Below, piece after piece: positions 22,511-32,900 of a stretch of 38,685 bases of DNA. The notes beneath the pieces were generated by a model that was given only the letters and a program-made list of their open reading frames with translations, ran no database searches and was not told where the DNA came from. A program made the translations under genes and the position numbers. This DNA is from Bacillota bacterium (GTDB lineage: Bacteria; Bacillota; Clostridia; Peptostreptococcales; Anaerovoracaceae): positions 1 through 38,685 of the forward strand of contig JAQXSU010000136.1 in assembly GCA_029219125.1 (NCBI GenBank), in the 5' to 3' direction. Position 1 is the stretch's first letter, and the number at the start of each line of letters is the position of its first letter.

Positions 22511-23851
22511 TTATTCTTCCAGCCCGGCAACCTCGCCGACAAGGCTGAATGTATTTGATTCCGTGATTCTGACCTTCACAAGCTTTCCTGTCATGTCCGG
22601 CGTTCCACGGAAGTTGACCAGTTTGAAGGACTCTGTCCGGCCGCTGAAGATTTTTCCGCCGGTCTTGCCCGGCCCTTCCACCAGCACCGTTTCAGTACGT
22701 CCCACATATTCTGCATTTTTTTCAGCAGAGATCCGGTTGATCACTTCCACCAGACGATTAAACCTGGCATGTTTCACATCTTCCGGAATCTGGTCTTCAT
22801 ATTTTTCTGCCGGTGTGCCCTTCCGCACGGAATACAGGAAGGTGAATGCCGAATCATACCGTACTTCTTCACAGAGGGTCAGGGTTTCCTCAAATTCTTC
22901 CTCGGTTTCCCCCGGGAAACCCACGATGATATCGGTACTGATAGCAATATCCGGTACCGCCTTTCTCAGTTTTTCCACAAGCTTCAGGTAATCTTCTCTC
23001 GTATATCTGCGGTTCATCTCTTTCAGAACGCGGCTGGAGCCGGCCTGCACCGGCAGATGAATATATTTTCCCAGCTTCGGGCAGTCTGCGAAGGCCTGAA
23101 TCAGCTTGTCCGAGAGATCCTTCGGATGACTGGTCATGAACCGGATTCGTTCCAGTCCATCCACTTCCTGCAGCTGATACAGCAGGTCTGTGAAGTCTGT
23201 GATAACGCCATCATCGTTCTGCCCACGGTAAGAGTTAACATTCTGTCCCAGCAGCATGACTTCCCGTACTCCGTCTTCCACCAGGCTGCGGATTTCCCGG
23301 AGAATATCTTCCGGTTTCCGGCTTTTTTCCCGTCCTCTTGTATATGGAACGATGCAATAGGTGCAGAAATTGTTGCACCCATACATGATGTTGACGAATG
23401 CCTTATGCTGATACAGACGTTTGGAAGGCAGCCCCTCCACGATCTCCTCCCGATCCGGAAGGATCTCCAGCTGCTTTTCCTTCTCCCGGTACAGATTATC
23501 CAGAAGCTCCGGAAGCTGATGGAGATTATGCGTGCCAAAAATCACGTCAACCCACGGGTACTTTGCCTTCAGCGTATCGATGATATGCTGCTGCTGCATC
23601 ATGCATCCGCAGACGCAGACCGTAAAGTTTTCGCCCTGCTCCATCTTCTTTTTTTTCAGCTGTCCCAGTGTGCCGAAAAATCGTTTATCCGCATTTTCCC
23701 GCACACTGCAGGTATTGAAAATGACGATGTTCGCATCTTTTCTCTCCTTCGCCTGTACATATCCCCGCTCCAGCAACATTCCCGCCAGCGTCTCCGAGTC
23801 ATGCTCGTTCATCTGACAGCCGAAGGTTGTAATATGAAATGATTTTTCCAA
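22511..23851 (-). CDS. miaB: tRNA-2-methylthio-N6-dimethylallyladenosine synthase MiaB
   Basis: The 446-residue enzyme starts with TTG (23851), 8 nt after AGGAGA. Three domains are visible. The N-terminal MTTase domain holds the auxiliary [4Fe-4S] ligands C12, C48 and C83. The radical SAM domain has CNNFCTYC (C158, C162, C165), and later the GFPGET motif. The C-terminal TRAM domain (about 380-445) binds RNA. The pattern YGCNNFCTYCIVPYTRGRE fits MiaB rather than MtaB or RimO. It adds a methylthio group to i6A37 of tRNAs reading UNN codons. It lies 16 nt after the M20D gene and 37 nt before the phosphate transporter gene. Confidence 0.96.
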   Translation of the reverse strand: MEKSFHITTFGCQMNEHDSETLAGMLLERGYVQAKERKDANIVIFNTCSVRENADKRFFGTLGQLKKKKMEQGENFTVCVCGCMMQQQHIIDTLKAKYPWVDVIFGTHNLHQLPELLDNLYREKEKQLEILPDREEIVEGLPSKRLYQHKAFVNIMYGCNNFCTYCIVPYTRGREKSRKPEDILREIRSLVEDGVREVMLLGQNVNSYRGQNDDGVITDFTDLLYQLQEVDGLERIRFMTSHPKDLSDKLIQAFADCPKLGKYIHLPVQAGSSRVLKEMNRRYTREDYLKLVEKLRKAVPDIAISTDIIVGFPGETEEEFEETLTLCEEVRYDSAFTFLYSVRKGTPAEKYEDQIPEDVKHARFNRLVEVINRISAEKNAEYVGRTETVLVEGPGKTGGKIFSGRTESFKLVNFRGTPDMTGKLVKVRITESNTFSLVGEVAGLEE

Positions 23852-23867
23852 GTATCGATTCTCCTGT

Positions 23868-25049
23868 CTATTCCTGCCAGGCTTTTTTCGCCTGTTCGAA
23901 TTCCTTTTTTATTTTTTCCAGAAGCTCCGGTTCAGTCAGAACTTCCAGCCCGGTTAGTGCCAGCGCCTTGGCCCCCAGTTCCAGCACCCGGTCTCCGTCC
24001 GGCGTGATGGTCGCCTCGGCGAATTCTCTGGAATGGAGACTCAGCTGCGGACAGTTCATCCCGATCCATGGATGAATAGCAGGAACCACATGACTCACAT
24101 CTCCCATATCCGTGGACCCGCCGCTTTTTCCTTTGGGCATGATGCCGCCTCCCAGAGCCTCATAATGCCGGTTAAACACATCAGACAAGGTATCATTGGT
24201 CACCATATCCATGTTTCCCGGTTCGTTATTCCAGATCTCATAGGTTGCACCTACAGCACCTGCTGCCGCTGCGGCACATCGCTCAAACATACTCCGAATC
24301 TTTCGGATATCTGTCACAGAATCAGCCCGAACGATATATTTCAGTGAAGCGTGATCCGGAATCACGCTGCATTTTTCTCCGCCGTCCACGAAAACGCCGT
24401 AAATATTTGTATCCTTCAGATACTGTTTTTCAAATCCGATCAGGGTATAGAAATGAACCGCTGCATCCAGTGCATTGATGCCTTCCTCCGGATGGGCACC
24501 GGCATGGGACGATTTTCCGTAGAATTCCACCTGCCAGGCATCCAGTGCCGTGGTTTTTCCGCTGGACAGGTTCACCGGATTTGGATGAACGGTCATGGCC
24601 ACATCCACTTCGTCGAAGGCCCCTTCCTGGCTGAGCTGAACCTTGCTCACAAAGCATTCCTCTGCCGGTGTGCCGTAAAGAACCACGCGGCCGCCGGTTT
24701 CCATTACCGCCTCTTTCAGCGCCAGAGCCGCACCCAGCGGTGCAGCGGCGATGATATCATGGCCGCACCCGTGGCCGATCTCCGGCAGTGCGTCGTACTC
24801 TGCCGTCAGGCCAATGGACGGGCCCGGTTTCCCGCTGTCGAACACAGCGCGGAAACAGTACGGGATCTTATGGAATGTGCCGTCTACTTGAAATCCATGT
24901 TTCTTCAATGTATCCTCCAGCAGTGCGGATGCCTTCGCCTCTGTACCGCCCACTTCCGGATTTTCATACAGATAATCCCGGATTTTTTTCAGCTCCGGCA
25001 GATGCATTTCTACCGTTTCCAGCATTCTGCTTCTCAGATCCTCTTTCAA
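23868..25049 (-). CDS. M20D amidohydrolase (AbgB/aminoacyl-amidase-like)
   Basis: The start is chosen as TTG 25049, because AAGGAG lies 8 nt before it; an ATG six codons earlier has none. The 393-residue product belongs to the M20D branch of zinc amidohydrolases, with the metal motif GHGCGHDIIAAA, the PAEEC segment that carries the catalytic Glu pair, the lid-domain start GKSSHAGAHPEEG and the late segment GGSTDMGDVSHVVP. The pattern EYDALPEIGHGCGHD is closest to AbgB-type p-aminobenzoyl-glutamate hydrolases and peptide-dipeptidase relatives. These cleave N-acyl amino acids or dipeptide-like amides; the actual substrate is unknown. It lies between the threonine dehydratase gene (50-nt gap) and miaB (16-nt gap). 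Its pairing with the dehydratase suggests shared amino-acid catabolism. Confidence 0.88.
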   Translation of the reverse strand: MKEDLRSRMLETVEMHLPELKKIRDYLYENPEVGGTEAKASALLEDTLKKHGFQVDGTFHKIPYCFRAVFDSGKPGPSIGLTAEYDALPEIGHGCGHDIIAAAPLGAALALKEAVMETGGRVVLYGTPAEECFVSKVQLSQEGAFDEVDVAMTVHPNPVNLSSGKTTALDAWQVEFYGKSSHAGAHPEEGINALDAAVHFYTLIGFEKQYLKDTNIYGVFVDGGEKCSVIPDHASLKYIVRADSVTDIRKIRSMFERCAAAAAGAVGATYEIWNNEPGNMDMVTNDTLSDVFNRHYEALGGGIMPKGKSGGSTDMGDVSHVVPAIHPWIGMNCPQLSLHSREFAEATITPDGDRVLELGAKALALTGLEVLTEPELLEKIKKEFEQAKKAWQE

Positions 25050-25099
25050 AGTCCATTCTCCTTCCATTCAGACAGTTCTGTATTCAGGCATTCCTGTAA

Positions 25100-26080
25100 T
25101 CATGCATTCAGAAGCTGAACCATCAGCTCGCCGTCGATATTGCCGCCGCTCATGACCAGGGCCACGTTTTGTCCGCCAACTCTGTCCCGGTTGTCCATGA
25201 CCGCTGCCACAGTGGATGCGCTGGCTCCCTCCACGATAAACTTTTCTTCCTTGATCATGTATTTCACAGCTTTACGGATCGATGCTTCCTTTACCTCGAT
25301 GATGTCATCGATATAGTCCCGCAAAATCTCAAATGCCAGCTTTCCCACGCCGCCTACCAGCGCGTCGCAGACCGTGTCGCCGGTTACAGGATATTCTTCA
25401 TAGAACACATCGTCGGCAAAAGCCCGAATCATGGCAGGGCACGCCTCCGTCTGCACTCCGATGATACGGATATCCGGGCGGACGGATTTGGCATAAACCG
25501 CAATCCCCGTACTGAGACCGCCGCCGCCGATGGGCACCACGATAGTATCGATCTGCGGATTTTGCTCCAGAATTTCCAGGGCAATGGTACCCTGACCGCC
25601 GTAGATCTTCGGATCATCATAGTACGCATCGATATAGGTCATGCCATGTTCTTCTATGTACGCCATGCCCAGCCGGTGTGCTTCATCGTAATTTTTTCCC
25701 AGAAGCATGGCCTGCGCACCATAGAACCGGATTTTATCCACTTTCGCCTTCGGTGTGGTCTCCGGCACGATGACGACTGCATTTTCAATACCCAGAATCT
25801 GTGCCGCATAGCTGACGGAGGCACCGTGATTTCCGGAAGAAATAGTGGCCACACCGCGGCGGCGTTCCTCTTCGGTCAGGGTCGTCATCTTGCTCAGGGC
25901 GCCGCGAAGCTTGAAGCTCTTCACGGTCTGGGCACATTCCAGCTTAAAGAAGTACCGTCTTCCGTCTTCACCCAGATAAAGTGACTCTTCCAGCGGCGTT
26001 CTGTAAATATACGGTTTGATTCTCTCGTAGGCATCCCGCACCTCCTGTGCGGAGAAGGCCTCAGATGATGTGCATTTCAT
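25100..26080 (-). CDS. Threonine/serine dehydratase (PLP fold-type II, no ACT domain)
   Basis: The 326-residue product starts inside the end of gpsA (20-nt overlap), with GGGGGATG just upstream. The Schiff-base lysine is K57 in VKSFKLRGA, the substrate loop is SSGNHGASVSYAA, the phosphate loop is GGGGL, and MSGGNI lies near the C-terminus. It converts threonine or serine to the 2-oxoacid and ammonia. Absence of the C-terminal ACT regulatory domain marks the short catabolic type (TdcB-like) rather than isoleucine-inhibited IlvA. Serine/aspartate racemase and related fold-type II enzymes share these motifs and cannot be excluded. Its position inside a housekeeping operon suggests constitutive expression. 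Confidence 0.88.
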   Translation of the reverse strand: MKCTSSEAFSAQEVRDAYERIKPYIYRTPLEESLYLGEDGRRYFFKLECAQTVKSFKLRGALSKMTTLTEEERRRGVATISSGNHGASVSYAAQILGIENAVVIVPETTPKAKVDKIRFYGAQAMLLGKNYDEAHRLGMAYIEEHGMTYIDAYYDDPKIYGGQGTIALEILEQNPQIDTIVVPIGGGGLSTGIAVYAKSVRPDIRIIGVQTEACPAMIRAFADDVFYEEYPVTGDTVCDALVGGVGKLAFEILRDYIDDIIEVKEASIRKAVKYMIKEEKFIVEGASASTVAAVMDNRDRVGGQNVALVMSGGNIDGELMVQLLNA

Positions 26081-27071
26081 TTTTCATCCCCCGGTTCATC
26101 AGATAATTGACGGCATCTCTGGCTTCCATCTCGCCATGGATTACCTTATAAATACTTTCTGTGATCGGCATTTCGATACGGTGCTGCTGTGCCAGAGCCC
26201 AGGCTGCTTCTGCAGTGGATATTCCCTCGACCACCATGCCGATTTCCTGCGTTGCCTGTTCCGGCGGCATGCCCTTTCCAATCAGGATGCCGCAGCGTCG
26301 GTTTCTGGAATGCATACTGGTGCAGGTAACGATCAGATCGCCGATCCCGGTCAGTCCGGAAAAGGTTTCCACATCCGCACCCAGACAGGTTCCCAGTCGG
26401 CACATTTCCGTGATTCCCCGGGTCATAAGTGCAGCCTTCGCATTGTCTCCATAGCCCAGTCCATCGGACACACCGGCACCCAGGGCAATGATATTTTTCA
26501 GCGCACCGCCCAGCTCCACGCCAGCCATATCGCTGTTTCTGTACACCCGTAAGCGATCCGTAATGAAGATTTCCTGCACCTCCCCGGCCAGATCCTCATT
26601 CTCCGCTGCCACTGCTACCGTAGTCGGAAGATTTCTGGCAACCTCCTCCGCATGAGACGGACCGGACAACGCTACGTACCGCACCTTCGGCATGATTTCA
26701 CAGGCCACCTGGCTGAGCCGGAGAAGCGTACCCTTTTCGATGCCTTTCGCTACATTGACCACGATGGTCTCCTGTTTCAGATACGGTCTCGCATCTGAAA
26801 AAACGCTCCGAAAGGTCTGAGCAGGCACAGAAAACAGTGCTGCATCTGCATCCTGCAGCGCCTCCTCCAGCGTATATGCCATATTCAGTTCCTCCGGCAG
26901 ACGAACCCCCGGCAAGTAATGGGGATTTTCGCGGGTTTCTTTCATCAGATCCAGCTGCGCCCGTTTCCGCCCCCAGATTCTGACCTCATGTCCCTTTCCC
27001 GCCAGCACCATAGCCAGTGCAGTGCCGAAGCTTCCTGCACCGATGACGCCGATTTTTTTCTTTTGCATCAT
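26061..27071 (-). CDS. gpsA: Glycerol-3-phosphate dehydrogenase [NAD(P)+]
   Basis: The 336-residue product is preceded by AAGGGG; the second ATG is also possible. The N-terminal Rossmann domain has GAGSFGTALA (11-20) and the sugar-phosphate stretch AKGIEKGT. The C-terminal helical domain holds the catalytic Lys region LKNIIALGAGVSDGLGYGDNAKAAL and the RNRRCG phosphate-binding segment. GpsA reduces dihydroxyacetone phosphate to sn-glycerol 3-phosphate, the substrate of PlsY encoded just upstream (9-nt gap). With PlsX and PlsY it completes the first steps of phospholipid synthesis in one operon. Confidence 0.96.
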   Translation of the reverse strand: MMQKKKIGVIGAGSFGTALAMVLAGKGHEVRIWGRKRAQLDLMKETRENPHYLPGVRLPEELNMAYTLEEALQDADAALFSVPAQTFRSVFSDARPYLKQETIVVNVAKGIEKGTLLRLSQVACEIMPKVRYVALSGPSHAEEVARNLPTTVAVAAENEDLAGEVQEIFITDRLRVYRNSDMAGVELGGALKNIIALGAGVSDGLGYGDNAKAALMTRGITEMCRLGTCLGADVETFSGLTGIGDLIVTCTSMHSRNRRCGILIGKGMPPEQATQEIGMVVEGISTAEAAWALAQQHRIEMPITESIYKVIHGEMEARDAVNYLMNRGMKNEMHII

Positions 27072-27080
27072 TTCTACCCC

Positions 27081-27704
27081 TTATTTCTTAAACGACATTT
27101 TCGGTTCTTCTCCACGCAGAAGCCTTCCGATATTGGCACGGTGCTTCACGATCACGATGACTGCCATGATAAATCCCGGTGCGAAAAAACCAGGTTCCAG
27201 GAACCATGCCAGTGCTGGAAACGATACTGCACCCATGATGGAACCAACTGACATGCGGCGGGTCAGCAGCACGAAAACCGCCACCACTGCCAGAACCGCC
27301 AGCCCAAGCTGCCAGTTGACTGCCGTAATGACACCGAATGCCGTCGCCACGCCTTTTCCGCCTTTGAAGTGGTACAGGCACGGCCAGATGTGTCCGCAGA
27401 ACGCTGCAACCGCACAAAGGGTTCCCGCGGTATACCCGCCCATCAGGAATCCCAGTTTCACTGCGAGAAATCCCTTGAGAATATCCACAACCATGGTGAT
27501 CAGGGCAGCCTTCTTTCCCAGGGTACGAAGCACATTGGTGGTTCCGGCATTGCCGCTTCCCACTTTCTTGATATCGATGCCGTTCATTTTTCCCAGAATG
27601 ATCGCCGGGGAAATATTCCCCAGGAAATAGGCAATCACGATGGAAAGCAGCCCGGCTGCCGTGAAATCGGATGATAAAAATACAACTGGTGAAAATGAAA
27701 GCAT
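27081..27704 (-). CDS. plsY: Acyl-phosphate:glycerol-3-phosphate acyltransferase PlsY
   Basis: The 207-residue membrane protein has five to six helices. All three conserved cytoplasmic motifs are present: SGNAGTTNVLRTLG, GHIWPCLYHFKGGKGVAT and KHRANIGRLLRGEE. PlsY transfers the acyl group from acyl-phosphate (made by PlsX) to glycerol 3-phosphate to give lysophosphatidic acid. The ATG overlaps the der stop codon (TAATG). The ribosome site (AAGGAG) is 13 nt away, and the N-terminus is about 10-15 residues longer than usual, so a later start is possible. Confidence 0.95.
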   Translation of the reverse strand: MLSFSPVVFLSSDFTAAGLLSIVIAYFLGNISPAIILGKMNGIDIKKVGSGNAGTTNVLRTLGKKAALITMVVDILKGFLAVKLGFLMGGYTAGTLCAVAAFCGHIWPCLYHFKGGKGVATAFGVITAVNWQLGLAVLAVVAVFVLLTRRMSVGSIMGAVSFPALAWFLEPGFFAPGFIMAVIVIVKHRANIGRLLRGEEPKMSFKK

Positions 27705-29029
27705 TATTCGATCTTTTCTCCTTTCTCCCGGAACACAAACTTCAGAGAAGTCCCTGCGAAGCCGTATCCCTCCCGGATCTTGTTTTCCAGATACCGGGCA
27801 TAGGAAAAGTGCATCAGTTCCCGATCATTGATCTGGAAGCTGAACAGCGGCGGTTTCACGCCCACCTGCGTCACATAGTATATCTTCAGCCGTCTGCCCT
27901 TGTCTGACGGCGGCTGTTTCATCATGGTTGCATCGGAAATCAGGCTGTTCAGCTGACCGGTCGGCACACGCATGGCGCGATTTTCTGCCACCGCTCTTGC
28001 CATGTCTATGACCTGATTCACACGGACCTTGTCCTTGACGGAGATAAACAGGGAAGGTGCATAGGACATGAACTGCATTTCCGCCTCGATCAGCCGCTGG
28101 AAATCACGCATGGTATTGGTCTCCTTCTGAATCAGATCCCACTTGTTCACCACAACGATGATTCCCTTTCCCGCTTCATGGGCCACGCCTGCAATCTTCT
28201 TGTCCTGATCGGTGATTCCCTCTGCTGCATCGATCATCAGAAGGCATACATCGCACCGCTCGATGGCTGCCACCGCACGGATCACACTGTACCGTTCGAT
28301 ATCTTCATTGACCTTGCTCTTGCGGCGGATTCCGGCAGTATCGATCAGGATATATTTTTCTCCATCCTTTTCAAACGGCGTGTCGATGGAATCCCGGGTC
28401 GTTCCTGCAATCGGGGAAACAATCACTCTGTTTTCTCCCAGCAGACAGTTGATGAGAGAGGATTTTACCACATTCGGTTTTCCGATGACCGCAATTTTCG
28501 TCGCGTCATCGTCCTCATCGTATTCTCCCTTCGGGAAGCTGTGGACCACTTCATCCAGCACATCGCCGAAGCCCAGCATGTTGGCTGCGGAAATCGCCAT
28601 GGGTTCACCCAGCCCCAGTTCATAGAAGTCATAGAAATCCATGGACATCTTCGACGGTGCGTCGATCTTGTTGACCACCAGGATTACCTTCTTGCCGGTA
28701 CGACGCAGCATGGTTGCCACCTCCCGGTCCGCCGTGGTCAGGCCGTCTTTTCCGTCGCACATGAAGATGATCACATCTGCCATATCCATGGCAATCTGCG
28801 CCTGTTCACGCATCTGTGAAAGGATGATATCGGCACTGGAAGGCTCGATACCGCCTGTATCGATCAGTGCGAAGTGAATGCTGTTCCACTCTGCCTCTGC
28901 ATAAATCCGGTCTCTGGTTACACCCGGTGTATCTTCCACGATGGACACCCGGCGTCCCACGATCCGGTTAAAAAACGTGGATTTTCCAACGTTTGGTCTG
29001 CCGACTACGGCAACGATCGGTTTACTCAT
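27704..29029 (-). CDS. der: Ribosome assembly GTPase Der (EngA) with altered second P-loop
   Basis: The 441-residue protein has two tandem GTPase domains and a KH-like C-terminal domain (about 355-441), the standard Der layout. Domain 1 is complete: GRPNVGKS (10-17), DTPG, DTGG and NKID. Domain 2 has DTAGIRRK and NKWD, but its P-loop reads GKPNVVKSS, with Val188 where GxxxxGK[ST] requires Gly (codon GTA at 28468-28466; GGN expected, a one-base change). This glycine contacts the beta-phosphate and is nearly invariant, so nucleotide binding by domain 2 may be damaged. Der acts in 50S subunit maturation and is essential in bacteria studied. The ATG has AGGAGG upstream and overlaps ftsY by 8 nt. 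Confidence 0.96.
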   Translation of the reverse strand: MSKPIVAVVGRPNVGKSTFFNRIVGRRVSIVEDTPGVTRDRIYAEAEWNSIHFALIDTGGIEPSSADIILSQMREQAQIAMDMADVIIFMCDGKDGLTTADREVATMLRRTGKKVILVVNKIDAPSKMSMDFYDFYELGLGEPMAISAANMLGFGDVLDEVVHSFPKGEYDEDDDATKIAVIGKPNVVKSSLINCLLGENRVIVSPIAGTTRDSIDTPFEKDGEKYILIDTAGIRRKSKVNEDIERYSVIRAVAAIERCDVCLLMIDAAEGITDQDKKIAGVAHEAGKGIIVVVNKWDLIQKETNTMRDFQRLIEAEMQFMSYAPSLFISVKDKVRVNQVIDMARAVAENRAMRVPTGQLNSLISDATMMKQPPSDKGRRLKIYYVTQVGVKPPLFSFQINDRELMHFSYARYLENKIREGYGFAGTSLKFVFREKGEKIE

Positions 29030-29921
29030 CGAAAATTCCTCCTATAAACCATGCCGGATCGAAGGCCATCAGATCTTCGATACCTTCACCTACGCCGATA
29101 AACTTCACCGGCATGTCAAATTCATCTGCCACGGTAATGGCAATCCCGCCCTTGGCCGTTCCGTCCAGCTTGGTCAGCACGATACCTGTGATATCTGCCA
29201 CATCGCCGAACTCCTTGGCCTGGGAAACCGCATTCTTTCCCGTGGTGGCATCCAGCACCAGCAGAGTCTCCCTGGACGCCTCCGGATATTCTCTGGAAAT
29301 GATCTTGTTCATCTTTTCCAGTTCATTCATCAGATTCTTTTTATTCTGCAGCCTGCCTGCCGTATCGCATATTAACACATCAATGTTCTTCGCTCTGGCA
29401 GACTGAATTGCATCAAAGATCACAGCAGAAGGATCCGCACCTTCCTGATGCTTCACCACATTGATCCCGTTTCTTTGTCCCCAGATGGCCAGCTGTTCTG
29501 CTGCTGCCGCACGGAACGTATCTGCTGCCGCAAGCATGACAGATTTTCCCTCTGATTTGAGACGGTGAGCCAGTTTCCCTATGGTGGTCGTCTTACCGCC
29601 TCCGTTGATGCCGATCATAAGAACAACCAGCGGGCTGTCCTGACAGAGGACCTGCCGCTGTCCCTTATCCACCAGACCGATCATGATCTCCTTCAGGGCT
29701 TCCTTCACCTTTTCCGGCTGGGTAATATTTTCATTTTTAATCTTCGAACGGAGATTCTCCATGATACGTATGGTGGTATCCATGCCGATATCGGAAGTGA
29801 TCAGCACCTCTTCCAGCTCATCCATCAGATCCTCGTCCACCTCTGCACGCATCATGATGACATCGCTGATTTTTTCAGAAAGCCGTCCAAAGAAGGATTT
29901 CTTTTCACCAAATAATGACAT
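29022..29921 (-). CDS. ftsY: Signal recognition particle receptor FtsY
   Basis: The 299-residue product starts after AGGAGG. A short N-terminus with little of the acidic A domain is typical of Firmicutes. An N domain (helical, about 10-90) and a G domain follow, with the P-loop GINGGGKTTT (104-113), the ADTFRAAAAEQL insertion-box start, DTAGRLQ, TKLDGTAKGG and the C-terminal GVGEGIEDL motif. FtsY docks ribosome-SRP complexes on the membrane through GTP-dependent pairing with Ffh. It lies 27 nt after smc and overlaps der by 8 nt. Confidence 0.97.
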   Translation of the reverse strand: MSLFGEKKSFFGRLSEKISDVIMMRAEVDEDLMDELEEVLITSDIGMDTTIRIMENLRSKIKNENITQPEKVKEALKEIMIGLVDKGQRQVLCQDSPLVVLMIGINGGGKTTTIGKLAHRLKSEGKSVMLAAADTFRAAAAEQLAIWGQRNGINVVKHQEGADPSAVIFDAIQSARAKNIDVLICDTAGRLQNKKNLMNELEKMNKIISREYPEASRETLLVLDATTGKNAVSQAKEFGDVADITGIVLTKLDGTAKGGIAITVADEFDMPVKFIGVGEGIEDLMAFDPAWFIGGIFDE

Positions 29922-29948
29922 TCCTGTCCTCCTGTCTTACATCTCAAT

Positions 29949-32900
29949 TTACATATCAAAGTTATCGCCCAGCCGCAGAGACAGAACCTTGGAAATACCC
30001 TGTTCCGGCATGGTCACGCCATACAGCACATCCGCATGCTCCATGGTTGCCTTCTGGTGCGTTACGATGGCGAACTGGATATTTTCAAACTTCCGCAAAT
30101 AGGTGGCGAACCGGTCGATATTGGCATCGTCCAGCGCAGCTTCCACCTCGTCCAGTATGCAGAACGGGGTCGGCTTGGTCTTCAGCACAGCAAACATCAG
30201 GGCGATGGCCGTCATGGTCTTTTCACCGCCGGACATCAGATTGATATTCTGCAGTTTCTTTCCAGGCGGCTGTGCGATGATCTCAATGCCTGCCTCCAGC
30301 GGGTTGTTCTCATCATCCAGACGCAGTTCCGCATGACCACCGCCGAACAGCTGACGGAAAATATCCTCGAAATTGATTACGATCTGATCAAAGTTTTCCT
30401 TAAACCTTTCACGGATGGTTTTATCCATATCCTGAATAATCTTTTTCAGTTCATCCATGGCCGTCAGAATATCCGCACGCTGCTCCGTCAGGAAGTTATA
30501 CCGTTCGCTGACCTGCTCATACTCCCGGATAGAACCTACATTCACATCGCCCAGCTCACGGATCCTGTTTCGGATCTCACGGCTTTCTTTTGTCGCCGTT
30601 GACATGACGAAATCCTGCTTTTTGAATTCCATGGCCTGCAGGTAGGAAACCTCGAATTCCTCCCACAGTTTTTCCTTAAAAGTATCAAGCTGCGTGTCAT
30701 TCTTCGCGATTTTAATTTCTGCCTGATATTTCTGATCCTGGAAGGCATTCAGCCGGTCTGCAGCCTGTGACTGCTGCTCCGAAATCCTGTTGATGGTTTC
30801 CGACAAGCCTGCCCGCTCCCGACTGACTTCCTGAATATAGCGTTCCAGTTCTTCCTTTTCCTTTTCTTTTGCTTCTGCCTGTCCGGCTGCATCCTCCGAA
30901 CCGAAAAGGATCCGGTTCTTTTCCCCTTCCAGCTGATCCATCTGCTGCCTGCGAAGGTCCATCTGTGCCTGAAGATCCTCGGCAGTTTCCTTCACACGGT
31001 TCAGCAGTTCTTCCAGAGAGGTTACCCTGCTGTCCCAGTTGTTCTTCGTAATCCTGGTCTGGGTAATGGCTTCGTTGGCAAGCTGTACCTGCTCTTTCGC
31101 CTTTTCCCAGTCTTCCATGCTGCGATCAATTCCTGTCTGTACTTCGTCGATTTTCTTCTCAAAATCCGCCGCCTCCAGCAGATATGCTTCGATCATTCTG
31201 TCTGCTTCTGCGAAATCTTTTTCAATGGCAGCCAGTTCTTTTTCCGCTTTTTCTTTTCCTCCGGACAGATCCTTTCCGCTCTCTTCCAGCGTCCTGATTC
31301 TGGTTTCCAGGGTAGTTGCCTGCAGTTCTGCCTGATGATAGTCCCTCTGAGTATCTTCAATGACATCTCCCATTTCACTGACAATGTCCTGCAGTTCTTC
31401 CAGACGTTCGGCGACCTCTGCCGACTCTTTTCTGAGCTGTTTTATCTGTTCATCCAGACGGTAGATTTCCTGCTTTCTTTCCAGCAGGTTCGCTGTGGCA
31501 TTCTTATATTTACCGCCGGTGATGGCACCGCTCACATTGATGATCTCGCCATCCAGTGTAACGAAACGAAGTCCCGAAGTACCCTGCATTTTGGAAAGCT
31601 TGACCGCATGATCCATATCATCCACGATGGCAACCCTGCCAAGCAGATAACTGAAGATTCCCTCGTATTCCGGCTTATACTTCACACAGTCAGCGGCAAG
31701 GCCCAGATAGCCTTCCACCTGCTCGATCCGCCGCTCCACATCCGCTTTGCGGCCTCTGACAGAGCCCAGCGGCAGGAATGTACATCTGCCCGCTTTGTTT
31801 TCTTTCAGAAGACGGATTGCCGCCTTGGCATCTTCATCATCCTCACAGACGATATTCTGCATGGCGCCGCCCAGGGCTGTTTCCACGGCAACCTCATATC
31901 CTTCCGGCACCTGCATCAGATCCGCAACCACACCGCGGATTCCGGAAAGACGGCTCCGCATGATATAGCGGACCGCACCGTTATAGCCCTCATAGTTATG
32001 CTCCATCTCTTCGATGGTTTTTTTCCGGGCGGCAAGCTGGGTTCCCTGTATGCGCAGGTCTTCCCGTTTTTTTGACAGGACCTGAATTTCTTCATCATAT
32101 TCCACCCGGTCCGCCCGCGCTTCTTCCAGAGAAGAACGCAGTGTTTCCAAAAGCTCATCGGCTTCTGACTTTTCTTTCTGCGCTGCTTTCATCAGGTTCT
32201 CATAGGCTGCCGCATTGCGCTCCATCTCTTCCTGATCCTGATGCAGCTGTCTTCTCCGCTTTTCCAGGGTTTCTTTATAGTTCTCATAGGTCCTGGCTTC
32301 TGACTTTTTCTCAGACACCTGGTTATGAAGCTGAAAGATCTGATTCTTACCCTGCTCCACTGCATCCGAAAAACCGTTTGCCTCTGCCAGCACCCGGTTA
32401 TATGCATCGATTTTTTCGGTAAGAAGCTGTTCTGCACCAGCCAGCTGTGCCTCCACTTCCGCTTTCTGCTCCTCCAGCTTCTGTCCGTTTTCCAGTTCCC
32501 GGACCAGCTTTTCATTGAACTGGACAATCTCTTCTTCCAGGCGGACCTTATCCCGCTGAATGGCAGAAACACGTTCTTCATTGAGCTGTGACTGGCTGGT
32601 CAGCCGGTTGATTTCCTCTACTTTTTCCAGAAGCTTGTCCCTTGCCTCATTGCCCAGCTGTTCCAGATGATCATTCCTCTGACGGCTTTCTGCCAGCTGC
32701 CGGTCCATTTCCTCTTTCGCACCGGTCAGTTCCCCGATGGACGCAGCCAGCTCCTCCATATCCTGCTTCAGTGCCTCATTGGCACTGTCCAGTTTCTCGA
32801 TACTTTTCAGCGTGATATTGATTTCCAGTTCCCGGTATCTGTCTTTCAGTTCCAGATACTCTCTGGCTTTGATGCTGTCCTCGCGAAGACCGTCGATGCG

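Noticed and set aside
22769..23842. Plus-strand frame of 357 codons opposite miaB
   Set aside because: Antisense shadow; miaB is fully supported by its iron-sulfur cysteines and TRAM domain.
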